From positions 7,068 to 71,067 of the forward strand of contig JAYTVA010000073.1 of assembly GCA_043744255.1 (NCBI GenBank): 64,000 nucleotides of DNA, read 5' to 3'. Below the pieces are notes generated by a model. That model worked only from the letters and a program-made list of their open reading frames with translations, was not told where the DNA came from and did not search any database. The position numbers and the translations under genes are program-made. Each line of letters begins with the position of its first letter. Position 1 is the stretch's first letter. Below are positions 42,369 through 51,400 of this stretch, piece by piece. The DNA comes from UKL13-2 sp043744255. Lineage in GTDB: Bacteria; Pseudomonadota; Gammaproteobacteria; Burkholderiales; Usitatibacteraceae.

Positions 42369-43238
42369 ATGTTGATCCCTAGTCGTTCACGTACCCTCAA
42401 GATTTTGTTGGCCTCATTCGCTGCGTGTTTTGCGTTTACGACCCATGCGCAAACCACCCTCAAAGTCTCCGCCATTCCCGACGAAAACCCCACCGAATTG
42501 CAACGCAAGTTTGCCCCACTGGGCAACTATCTCGAAAGCAAAATCGGCATGAAGGTTGAGTTCACTCCCGTCACCGATTACGCCGCCACCGTTGAAGGTT
42601 TGGCCGCGAAAAAAATTGATTTAGTCTGGTACGGCGGCTTCACGTTTGTGCAAGCCTACCACCGCACCAATGGCACCGCGATCCCGCTAGTGCAGCGCGA
42701 AGAAGACGAAAAATTCCGCTCCGTGTTCATCACGCAAACGGATTCTTCGATTAAGACTCTAAAAGATTTACAAGGTAAAAACTTTACGTTCGGCTCGCCC
42801 TCATCGACCTCCGGCCATTTGATGCCGCGTAGCTTTTTATTGAAGGAAGGCATGGACCCAGACAAAGCGTTTAAGCGCGTCGCGTTCTCCGGCGCGCATG
42901 ACGCCACCGCGCTGCAAGTGGCAGGCGGCAAGGTCGATGCGGGTGCACTCAACATTTCCGTCTACGAAAAAATGATCGCCGAGAAAAAGCTCGATGACAA
43001 ACAAGTACGTGTGTTCTACACCACCCCGCCCTACTACGATTACAACTGGACCGTGCGTGGCGACCTTGACCCGACGCTGGTGAAAAAATTGCGCGATGCA
43101 TTTTTGGCGTTGGATGCGAAGAACCCGGCTGACGCCGAAATCTTGAAATTGCAACGCGCGGCGCGCTTTATTCCGACCAAGGTTGAGAATTACAAGGGCA
43201 TTGAAGAGGCCGCAAAATCGGCCGGGCTGCTGAAGTAG
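42369..43238 (+). CDS. Periplasmic binding protein of a putative selenate ABC transporter (PhnD-like)
   Basis: This 289-residue protein has a signal peptide (LLASFAACFAFTTHAQ). The mature part is a PhnD-type binding protein: KVSAIPDENPTELQRKF, VEFTPVTDYAATVEGLAAKK, IDLVWYGGFTFVQAYHR, and SPSSTSGHLMPRSFLLKEG. The start follows an AGGAG Shine-Dalgarno sequence; an earlier frame start has none. The SAIPDENPTEL opening matches, from memory, the family annotated as putative selenate-binding protein rather than true phosphonate-binding PhnD. No C-P lyase genes are near, which supports that. It is followed by an ATPase and two permeases. Confidence 0.85.
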   Translation: MLIPSRSRTLKILLASFAACFAFTTHAQTTLKVSAIPDENPTELQRKFAPLGNYLESKIGMKVEFTPVTDYAATVEGLAAKKIDLVWYGGFTFVQAYHRTNGTAIPLVQREEDEKFRSVFITQTDSSIKTLKDLQGKNFTFGSPSSTSGHLMPRSFLLKEGMDPDKAFKRVAFSGAHDATALQVAGGKVDAGALNISVYEKMIAEKKLDDKQVRVFYTTPPYYDYNWTVRGDLDPTLVKKLRDAFLALDAKNPADAEILKLQRAARFIPTKVENYKGIEEAAKSAGLLK

Positions 43239-43239
43239 T

Positions 43240-44070
43240 TTGAATACTTCGCTCACCGAAGTTCGGGTACGCCTCGGGCGCGGCGCGGAATCTCGCGTCG
43301 CGCTCGATGGCGTTTCGCTCGCGTTTCATTCGGGCGAGCAAGTTGCGATCGTCGGGCCAAGTGGTGCCGGTAAGACGACACTCCTGCACACGCTCGGCTG
43401 CGCGCTCAAACCCGAAAGCGGCAGTGTGGAAGTGTTGGGACAATCGCCGTGGTTGTTGGGCAAGTCTGCGTTGCATGCGCTACGTGGAAATATTTTCTTG
43501 GCACCGCAAGCGCCGCCATTGCCGCCGCGTCAGCGCGTGGTGAATGCGGTGCTGGCGGGACGTTTGCCGCAGATGTCGTTGCTCGCAGCGATTCGCTCGC
43601 TCTATTCGCCGGTGGATGTTGAGCTTGCGTTTGCGGCGCTGGCGGAATTTCGCATTGAAGATAAATTGTGGTTGCGCTGTGATCGGCTATCCGGCGGCGA
43701 GCGGCAGCGCGTGGGGCTCGCGCGCATGTTGGTCGCGAAGTCGCCGTTGGTGTTGCTCGATGAGCCGGTGTCAGCCCTTGATCCTGCGCTGGGTTTGGCG
43801 GCGTTAAAGACGGTGCAGGAAGATGTCGCGTCGCGCGATGCAACGTTGGTGGCGAGTCTGCATGATGTGAATCTGGCGCGCGAACGATTCTCGCGGCTGG
43901 TGGGGATCAAGGCGGGGCATGTGCATTTTGATTTGCCTGCGGGTGAAGTGACGGATGCGCGGCTGGCGGATTTGTATGGGGATGAGTTTGAGGTGGCGGC
44001 TAGTCGGGTGGCGGAGACAGCTGAACAAATTGATGACGTACTGCCGCTCAAGATCGCGCGTTGTAATTGA
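43240..44070 (+). CDS. ABC transporter ATP-binding protein (PhnC-like)
   Basis: This 276-residue ATPase has Walker A GPSGAGKTTLL, Q-loop LAPQAPPLPP, signature LSGGERQRVGLARML, Walker B LVLLDEPVSALDP and the switch His in SLHDVNLARERF. It starts at a TTG one base after the stop of the binding-protein gene. The ATG of the first permease overlaps its stop. It energises uptake of the oxyanion bound by the upstream binding protein. Confidence 0.92.
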   Translation: MNTSLTEVRVRLGRGAESRVALDGVSLAFHSGEQVAIVGPSGAGKTTLLHTLGCALKPESGSVEVLGQSPWLLGKSALHALRGNIFLAPQAPPLPPRQRVVNAVLAGRLPQMSLLAAIRSLYSPVDVELAFAALAEFRIEDKLWLRCDRLSGGERQRVGLARMLVAKSPLVLLDEPVSALDPALGLAALKTVQEDVASRDATLVASLHDVNLARERFSRLVGIKAGHVHFDLPAGEVTDARLADLYGDEFEVAASRVAETAEQIDDVLPLKIARCN

Positions 44071-44948
44071 TGGTGGTGATTGCGCCACCATCCCCCTCTC
44101 CCCAACCCCTCCCCTGCCGGGGGGGAGGGGCTTTAAGCGCGGTTGATCCGGCTTGGCACGAACGCAGTGTTTGGACGCTTGCGCTGTTCATTGTTGTCGC
44201 GGCCTCGCTATATCTCACCGAATTCAAGCCGTGGACTTTGCTCGACGATTCGAGCCTACGTGCGACGAAGCAATTCGCCGCGTCGTTTTATCCGCCTGCG
44301 CATTCCGCCGATTTTTTGACGATGGTGACGCGGAGTGCTTGGACAACCATCGCGGTTGCTACGGCGGGCGTGACGCTTGCCCTGATCGCCGCGCTACCGC
44401 TGGCGTTACTTGGTACGCGCACGCTGTCCATTTCCCGCCTCGGCACAGGGCGTGTGGCGTTGGTGCCAGCGGCATTTCGCACCTGCATCCGCTGGGTGTT
44501 GATCGTGTTGCGTAGCGTGCCGGAGCTGGTGTGGGGGCTGGTGTTTGTACGCGCGATTGGGCTCGGCGACACGGCAGGCGTGATGGCGATTGCGCTGACC
44601 TTTACCGGCATGATGGGCAAAGTATTTTTGGAAATTTTTGAGTCGCAAGAAACGCGCGCCACCGAAGCCTTGCTCAACAACGGCGCCGGGCGCGTGCAAG
44701 CATTTCTCTACGGCACCCTGCCCGCGTGCATTTCCGAAATGGTCTCCTACACCGTGTTCCGTTGGGAATGCGCGATACGCTCATCGGTGATTTTGGGCTT
44801 CGTCGGCGCGGGTGGCTTGGGGCAGCAAATGGAATTGTCGTCACGCATGCTGGCTGGCGACGAAGTCATCACCATGCTCGCGGTGTTCGTATTTTTGGTG
44901 TGGATGGCCGATGTGATGAGTAAACGGTTGCGCGCATGGCTCGACTAG
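44070..44948 (+). CDS. ABC transporter permease 1 (PhnE-like) with repeat-encoded N-terminus
   Basis: This 292-residue permease has about five to six membrane helices and the EAA-type loop ATEALLNNGAGRVQAFLYGT. VLRSVPELVWGLVFVRAIG and VILGFVGAGGLGQQMELSS are family patterns. The ATG overlaps the ATPase stop (TGATG). Codons 5-22 are encoded by a GC-rich palindromic repeat (44091-44134) that is read in frame as PPSPSPQPLPCRGGGAL; the native protein seems to begin around VDPAWHERSVWTLALF. The element thus lies between the coupled start codon and the ancestral gene body. Confidence 0.88.
   Translation: MVVIAPPSPSPQPLPCRGGGALSAVDPAWHERSVWTLALFIVVAASLYLTEFKPWTLLDDSSLRATKQFAASFYPPAHSADFLTMVTRSAWTTIAVATAGVTLALIAALPLALLGTRTLSISRLGTGRVALVPAAFRTCIRWVLIVLRSVPELVWGLVFVRAIGLGDTAGVMAIALTFTGMMGKVFLEIFESQETRATEALLNNGAGRVQAFLYGTLPACISEMVSYTVFRWECAIRSSVILGFVGAGGLGQQMELSSRMLAGDEVITMLAVFVFLVWMADVMSKRLRAWLD
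44091..44134. repeat. GC-rich palindromic repeat at the permease start
   Basis: CCCTCTCCCCAACCCCTCCC followed by its inverted complement GGGGGAGGGGCTTT. It is nearly identical to the copies at 13088-13129 (inside the RM gene) and 54419-54470. Here it has landed right after a coupled start codon and has stayed in frame. Confidence 0.82.
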
Positions 44949-45733
44949 CGCCTCTCACCATTCCCACCCCACCTGCCCGGAAAGGCGCGTGGATACTGGG
45001 GTTTTTGGCAATTCTCATTGTCACCTCGTTCGCGAGTTTGAAGGGCGAATGGCGCGGATTGTTTTCCATGGAGTCGATGCAAAACTTCGGCAAATTGTTC
45101 GGCCAATTTTTGCCGTTGGAAACGAGCGCACCGTTTTTGCAAAAAGTCGGCATCGGCGTGATCGAGACGCTCGCGATTTCTTTTCTCGGCACGCTACTCG
45201 CGTTGATTGTTGGCGTGCTGCTCGCGGTGCCCGCAGCGGGGTTCATCGGCAACACTGCACGCGCCATCACACGCGGCCTGCTCAATGTGTTGCGCGCGGT
45301 GCCCGAGTTGGTGTGGGCATCACTATTGGTTATCGCCGCTGGCCTCGGCCCCTTCCCCGGCACGCTCGCACTCGCATTCCACACCGCAGGCGTACTTGGT
45401 AGATTGATCGCCGATGCGATGGAAAACGCGCCGCGTGAACCGTACTTAGCACTGCGTCGCAACGGCTGCGGCGCGATCCACGCATTCTGCTACGGCACCC
45501 TGCCCGTGGTACTGCCGCAAATCGTGAGCTACACCCTCTATCGCTGGGAAAACAACATCCGCGCGGCAGCGGTGTTAGGCGTGGTTGGCGCGGGTGGGTT
45601 GGGGCAGATTCTGTACTACCACATGGGGCTGTTGCAGTTTCAAGAGACGGGCACGGTGTTGCTGGCGATGATCGCGCTGGTGGCGGTGGTGGATGCAGTG
45701 TCGGCGCGGTTGAATGGGCGGTTGGCTTCGTAA
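44936..45733 (+). CDS. ABC transporter permease 2 (PhnE-like)
   Basis: This 265-residue permease is homologous to permease 1. Shared patterns include VLRAVPELVWASLLVIAAGL, an EAA loop (LALRRNGCGAIHAFCYGTLP) and AVLGVVGAGGLGQILYYHMG. It overlaps permease 1 by 13 bases. Two different permeases imply a heterodimeric channel, as in PhnE1/PhnE2-type transporters. Confidence 0.91.
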   Translation: MARLAPLTIPTPPARKGAWILGFLAILIVTSFASLKGEWRGLFSMESMQNFGKLFGQFLPLETSAPFLQKVGIGVIETLAISFLGTLLALIVGVLLAVPAAGFIGNTARAITRGLLNVLRAVPELVWASLLVIAAGLGPFPGTLALAFHTAGVLGRLIADAMENAPREPYLALRRNGCGAIHAFCYGTLPVVLPQIVSYTLYRWENNIRAAAVLGVVGAGGLGQILYYHMGLLQFQETGTVLLAMIALVAVVDAVSARLNGRLAS

Positions 45734-46089
45734 GCATTTGCACGGGCGCATAGGCTGAAAATCCCCCGGCCTGCGTTGAGCAACGATCTCGATGGGCGGC
45801 CCCCTTTTACAAAGGGGGCGAGTGTTGTGCGTTGCTCACGAAAACACCGGCAGTCGCAATCAAGGCAACGCAACAGCCTGCCCCCTTTCCTAAAGGGGGC
45901 CAAATGCATCGCGATCTTCAAGCAAACGAAGAACCGGGGGATTTTGGCTGTTCGCTTACTCGCTGTTCTCAACATCCGCACCCGCAAATCAACACCCAAC
46001 AAACATTTCACCCACCAAACCCCGCAGCAAAATCCACTCCGCTATAATTATGCTGCACCGCAATATCCCGCCCGAAACCAAGGACCACT
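45734..46089. repeat. 356-base spacer with paired CCCCCTTT...AAAGGGGGC hairpins
   Basis: Two inverted repeats of one kind lie here. GCCCCCTTTTACAAAGGGGG is near 45789-45808, and GCCCCCTTTCCTAAAGGGGG is near 45879-45898, about 70 bases apart. They look like a two-unit palindromic element distinct from the CCTCTCCCC family. A TATAAT at 46043-46048 is the likely -10 box of the aminotransferase gene (AAGGA Shine-Dalgarno sequence at about 46079), but no clear -35 box is seen. Confidence 0.7.
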
Positions 46090-47313
46090 ATGTCATTTCT
46101 CGCCGCCCGCCTCGCTCGTATCAAACCCTCCGCCACCATTGCCATTTCCGCCAAAGCCAACGCCCTAAAAGCTGCTGGTAAGAACGTGATTGCGTTGTCG
46201 TTTGGTGAGCCGGATTTTGATACGCCGGACAACATCAAAGACGCCGCGATCAAAGCAATCAAAGGTGGCGACACCAAATACACCGCCGTCGATGGCACGG
46301 CGAAATTGAAGGAAGCGATCATCGCGAAATTCAAGCGCGAGAATGGGCTGACGTATACGGCCAAGCAAATCACCGTCGGCACCGGCGGCAAGCAAGTGAT
46401 TTACAACGCGTTCATGGCAACACTTTCCGCAGGTGACGAAGTCATCATCCCCGCACCCTATTGGGTGTCGTACCCGGACATGGTGTTGCTCGCTGAAGGC
46501 ACGCCTGTGTTCGTGGTCTGCCCACAATCATCGGGCTTCAAAATGCAGCCTGCTGATCTGGAAAAAGCGATCACGCCACGCACCAAGTGGGTGTTGCTCA
46601 ATTCGCCATCGAACCCGACCGGTGCGGCCTACACGCGCGCCGAGTTGAAAGCGCTCACCGATGTGCTGGTGCGCTATCCGCATGTGTGGGTGCTGACCGA
46701 TGATATGTATGAGCACTTGGTCTATGACAACTTTGAATTTTCCACGCCCGCGCAGATTGAGCCGCGTTTGTATGACCGCACGCTGACCATGAATGGCGTG
46801 TCGAAAGCGTATTGCATGACCGGCTGGCGGATTGGTTATGCCGCAGGGCCCGAGCAGCTCATCAAGGCGATGGGCGACGTGCAATCGCAATCGACCTCCA
46901 ACCCGTCCTCCATCGGCCAAGCGGCGTCGGTCGAAGCGTTGAATGGCCCGCAAGATTTCATTGCTACACACAACGATATTTTCAAAGCGCGCCGCGATTT
47001 GGTCGCGCGTATGTTGAACGAAGCGAAGGGACTCAATTGTCATGTGCCCGAAGGCGCGTTCTACGTCTACCCAAGCTGTGCCGGTTTGCTCGGTGCCACC
47101 ACACCATCTGGCGCGGTGTTGAAAAACGACGAAGAAGTCGCGGGCTATTTGCTCGAATCGCAAGGGGTCGCGGTGGTGCATGGCGCAGCGTTTGGCTTGT
47201 CGCCACACTTTCGCGTGTCGTATGCGGCATCGACGGAGTTGCTGGAAGACGCATGCAAGCGGATTCAAAAGGCATGTGCGGATTTGACGTTGAAAGAGGC
47301 CGTCGCTGCTTAA
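46090..47313 (+). CDS. Pyridoxal-phosphate aspartate/prephenate-type aminotransferase (class I, subgroup 1-beta)
   Basis: This 407-residue PLP enzyme follows the AspC/AatA subgroup pattern. It has FGEPDFDTPDNIKDAAIKAI, TVGTGGKQVIYNAF (phosphate-site region), PAPYWVSYPDM, NSPSNPTGAAY and DDMYEHLVYD. The PLP Lys239 lies in NGVSKAYCMTGWRIGYAAGP. Members transaminate aspartate and sometimes prephenate or aromatic amino acids; the exact choice cannot be made here. It stands alone and ends at a strong terminator. Confidence 0.92.
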   Translation: MSFLAARLARIKPSATIAISAKANALKAAGKNVIALSFGEPDFDTPDNIKDAAIKAIKGGDTKYTAVDGTAKLKEAIIAKFKRENGLTYTAKQITVGTGGKQVIYNAFMATLSAGDEVIIPAPYWVSYPDMVLLAEGTPVFVVCPQSSGFKMQPADLEKAITPRTKWVLLNSPSNPTGAAYTRAELKALTDVLVRYPHVWVLTDDMYEHLVYDNFEFSTPAQIEPRLYDRTLTMNGVSKAYCMTGWRIGYAAGPEQLIKAMGDVQSQSTSNPSSIGQAASVEALNGPQDFIATHNDIFKARRDLVARMLNEAKGLNCHVPEGAFYVYPSCAGLLGATTPSGAVLKNDEEVAGYLLESQGVAVVHGAAFGLSPHFRVSYAASTELLEDACKRIQKACADLTLKEAVAA

Positions 47314-47333
47314 TTGTCTGTTGTGCAAATGCC

Positions 47334-47362
47334 TGAAAAAGCCCGCCTAGCGGGCTTTTTCA
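47334..47362 (+). terminator. Rho-independent terminator
   Basis: GAAAAAGCCCGC and GCGGGCTTTTTC pair perfectly around a CTA loop, with A- and T-tracts on either side, so it may serve both the aminotransferase gene and the convergent metallophosphoesterase gene. Confidence 0.93.
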
Positions 47363-47394
47363 TTCAATGTGCGACCCTACAAACCACAACCCAT

Positions 47395-48309
47395 CTAGAT
47401 GCGGCAGCTATCGCTCCCCGCATCGCGCACAGCCCCTGCAGTATCGATGAATTCCCAGGCGTAACGATCCTCGTGAAGGGTCATACGTAACACACCGAAT
47501 GCGTTCTCCACGCGTGCCTCGCTGCCAGTGACGACCGGCGATTTGAAAGGGTAGAGCGCGGCACCGCCGGTGCCTACAACGAAGGATCGGATTCCGTTTG
47601 CGTCGAGCACGCCGTCTGCGTCAAGCCGCGCAAAGCGCTCGTAAAGATGATCATGGCCTGCGAGTACGACATCGACCTTTGCCTCCTGCAACGTCCGCCA
47701 GATCTCACGCATCTCAGTCATCGATCCGTGGACACCTGAACTACTAAATCGCGGGTAGTGCCAAGCCGCGAGCGTGCACGTCACGGGAGACTTCGCCAAT
47801 TCCGCGCGCAACCAAAGCATCTGCTCCGAGTTCACGCCCGCAGGCGCGATGCTATTGAGCGATAGGATTTTCCAGTTCCCGATATTCACCGCATAGAATC
47901 CCCGCCGATCAGGGCCTGCGCGTGCGCCAAAGTAATCAAAATACCCAGAAGCCTGCGCCACGCCATAGTCATGGTTTCCCGGCGTTGCCCAAGTGCGCTG
48001 CAGGAACTTGCCCCAAGTTGACTGATAGCAACCCGCGAATTCCGAAGCGGTTCCACTAAAGTACACATTGTCACCGAGGGACAAAATGGGCGCGTCTTGC
48101 GAAAGCGTGCTTACCAGTTGCGCCGTCTTGCCCGCAGCGCTTTGCTGCGGATCAGCTGCCGCTGTGCATTGCGCGATGTCGCCCACTGCCAGTAGCGTTA
48201 CTGGTGGCGCTATGGGAATCGCCAGTTCGCTATTGCCGCCAGCACCACCGCAACCACAAAGCCCGAAAACGACAATCAACTGAAAAGCGCACCAGCCAAG
48301 TCCATCCAT
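47395..48309 (-). CDS. Lipoprotein metallophosphoesterase
   Basis: This 304-residue protein has a lipoprotein signal ending LCGCGGAGG (lipobox FGLCGC). The calcineurin-like metal-binding motifs appear in order: VGDIAQC, SLGDNVYFSGTASEF, ATPGNHDYG, AWHYPRFSS and VLAGHDHLYERF. It should be an exported phosphatase or phosphodiesterase, similar in layout to purple-acid-phosphatase-like proteins. The substrate is unknown. It is convergent with the aminotransferase gene and divergent from the NAD-GDH gene. Confidence 0.87.
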   Translation of the reverse strand: MDGLGWCAFQLIVVFGLCGCGGAGGNSELAIPIAPPVTLLAVGDIAQCTAAADPQQSAAGKTAQLVSTLSQDAPILSLGDNVYFSGTASEFAGCYQSTWGKFLQRTWATPGNHDYGVAQASGYFDYFGARAGPDRRGFYAVNIGNWKILSLNSIAPAGVNSEQMLWLRAELAKSPVTCTLAAWHYPRFSSSGVHGSMTEMREIWRTLQEAKVDVVLAGHDHLYERFARLDADGVLDANGIRSFVVGTGGAALYPFKSPVVTGSEARVENAFGVLRMTLHEDRYAWEFIDTAGAVRDAGSDSCRI

Positions 48310-48433
48310 TCCCTCCCCCTTGGAAATTGAATAATCATATTACACCGTGCCGCCCAGCCCCGCCGCTACGGTTCGTACCGCCATTACACCTCGCCTTATA
48401 ATTGATCGTCGAAGTGTTCACAAGGGACCAACA

Positions 48434-51400
48434 ATGTCCGTAGCCGAACAACGAAAAACCGATCTCTTATCCGAGGTCGCTGCAAGTGCCGCGACGAATG
48501 AACTGCCGTACGCCAGCGCGTTCATCGAAAAATATTGCAACGCCATCGACGCCGAAGATTTCATCGCGCGCGATGCGCAAACGTGGCGCAGCGTCGCACT
48601 CGATCACTTGAAATTTGGCAGCGAATTTCAAACTGGCGCGCCGAAGATGCGCATCTTCACGCCGAGCGCTGACAGCAACACGATTATCGAATTCGTCAAC
48701 GACGATATGCCGTTTTTGGTCGATTCGATTCTGATGGAAATCAATCGTCAGGCGATTGAAACGCGGTTGTTGATTCATCCACTGTTCGCGACGCAACGTG
48801 ACGATCACGGCGCGCTCATAACGCTCGTGGCACATAACGCACCCACCGCCGGGGCAATGATCGAATCCTGGATTCATGTGGAGATCGAGCGGGTCACCGA
48901 TCCCGCGCGCGTGAAAGCGCTCGGCGATGGCCTCGTCGCGGTGTTGGCCGATGTGCGCGCCGCCGTACAAGACTGGCCGAAAATGCAAGCGAAGGTCGGC
49001 GAGATTCTTACCGACATGGGCGGTGCCGCAAAGATTGTGCCGCTGCCCGAACTTGAGGAGGCGCGCGCGTTTCTGCTCTGGGTGGGAGATAACCACTTCA
49101 CATACTTGGGCTACCGCGACTACGAATTGGCCATCGTGAATGGCCAGGACACGCTGAAAATAATTCCCAATTCCGGCCTCGGCATCTTGCGTGAACCCAA
49201 GCTGGGCGGGATCTCCGCGAGTTTTAACGATTTGCCGCCTGCGCTGCGTGCGCTCGCGCGTCAGCCACGGCTACTGGTGCTGACCAAAGCGAATTCACGC
49301 GCGACCGTGCACCGCCCCGGCTATCTTGATTACATCGGCGTGAAAAAATTTGATGTGTCAGGCCAAGTGCTCGGCGAACGCCGCTTCATCGGGCTGTATA
49401 CGCCGAGTACTTATCACGCGAATTTGCAGGACATCCCCCTGCTCCGGCAGAAGACCGCACGCGTGATCGCGCGTGCCGGTTTTCCACCGGCTAGTCACGC
49501 GGGCAAAAATTTATTTTCGCTGATGGAAACCTATCCGCGCGACGAGTTGTTCCAGATTTCTGACGATGAACTGTTCGCGACCGCAATGGCAATCCTCGGC
49601 CTGGGCGAGCGCGCGCGCACGCGTTTGTTTGTGCGGCGCGATGTTTTTGCGCGCTTCTATTCGTGCCTGATTTATTTACCGCGCGAGAGCTATAACACCG
49701 AAGTCCGCATTAAGTTGCAGGCAATTTTGCTGCGCGCGTTCGCGGGTACCAGTGTTGAATTTAATGTTCAATTGTCCGAATCGGCACTCGCTCGCATTCA
49801 CATGCTGGTGCGTACCTCGCCGAAACAAAATATCAGCGTCGATCTAAAAGCGTTGGAGGATGAGGTCATCGCCGCGATTCGTCGCTGGGAAGACGGCGTG
49901 TTCCAGACACTGACCACCGCGCTGGGCGAAGACGCTGCCAATGCGGCTAGGCGCGAATTTGTGTTGCCCTTCCCGGCGGCGTATCGCGAGGACGTGTCGG
50001 TGGCGCAGGCGGTGCAGGATTTTGCGGCAGCCCAATCACTTTCCGATGCATCACCGATTGCCATGTCGCTGTATGAGACGGCCGATGGCGTGCTGCGATT
50101 TCGTCTGTACAGTTTGCAGACGGTGCCGCTATCAAGCAGCCTGCCGATGCTCGAGAACATGGGTGTGCGCGTGGAGAGCGAGCGCTCGTACGTGATTGCG
50201 CGGCACCACGCGTCGGCCATTTATCTGCACGATTTTGGCTTGTCGTATCGCGCCGCGCCACTCGATTTGCCGACGGTAAAAACGAAATTTGAAAATGCGT
50301 TTGCCGCGATCTGGCATAAGCGGGTCGAAAACGATGGCTTCAATCGTTTGACGCTCGCAGCCTCACTTGCCAGCGATGAAATCGTGGTGATTCGCACCTA
50401 CGCCAAGTATTTGAAGCAGGTAGGATTTACCTTTAGCCAGAGCTATATCGAGCAGACATTGGCCAACCACGCGCCGCTAGTCAATGCCTTGATCGCCTTA
50501 TTCCACGCGCGTTTTGAGCCAGTTGCCGACTTGGATCGCGCGGCAAAAATCGCCATGCAGGCCAATACTATTGAACGCACGTTGGACGCCGTTGCCAACG
50601 CCGATGAAGACCGCATCCTGCGCCGCTTCCTCGCGGTAATACAGGCGACGCTGCGCACCAACTACTATCAACGCACAACCGACGGCAAACGAAAATCGTA
50701 TCTATCCGTGAAGCTCGAATCGGCCAAGGTGCCCGAATTACCTGCGCCGCGCCCGCTGTTCGAAATTTTTGTTTACTCACCACGATTTGAAGGCATCCAT
50801 TTGCGCGGCGGCAAAGTCGCACGTGGCGGCTTGCGCTGGTCGGATCGGCTCGAAGATTTTCGCACCGAAGTGTTGGCTCTCGTTAAAGCGCAGATGGTAA
50901 AGAACGCGGTGATCGTGCCGGTAGGATCGAAGGGTGGCTTTGTATTGAAAGCGGCGCCGTCGGCGAGTGATCGCGAGGCCTACATGAAAGAAGGAGTGGC
51001 CTGCTACCAAGATTTTTTACGGGGCTTACTTGACCTCACTGACAATCTCGTCAAAGGCGCGGTGGTGCCGCCGCGCGATGTGGTGCGCCATGACAGCGAC
51101 GATCCCTACCTCGTGGTTGCTGCGGACAAAGGCACGGCCACTTTCTCCGATTACGCCAACGCAATCTCGGCCGAATACGGCCATTGGTTAGGCGACGCCT
51201 TCGCGTCTGGCGGCTCGGTTGGCTACGATCACAAGAAAATGGGCATTACCGCGAAAGGCGCGTGGGAAAGCGTGAAGCGCCATTTCCGCGAGATGGGCAT
51301 CGATACGCAGACAACTGATTTCACCGTCGCCGGCGTAGGCGATATGTCAGGCGATGTATTCGGCAATGGCATGTTGCTATCGGAACACATTCGTCTGGTG

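Noticed and set aside
42369..45733. Considered as a true phosphonate transporter PhnCDE
   Set aside because: No C-P lyase or phosphonatase genes are nearby and the binding protein opening fits the putative selenate type better; the call stays tentative.
45789..45898. Considered as the start of a CRISPR array
   Set aside because: There are only two palindromic units with no regular spacers and no cas genes in the window.
46528..47328. 266-residue open frame opposite the aminotransferase gene
   Set aside because: It overlaps the whole PLP-binding region of a well-supported gene and looks like a high-GC shadow frame.
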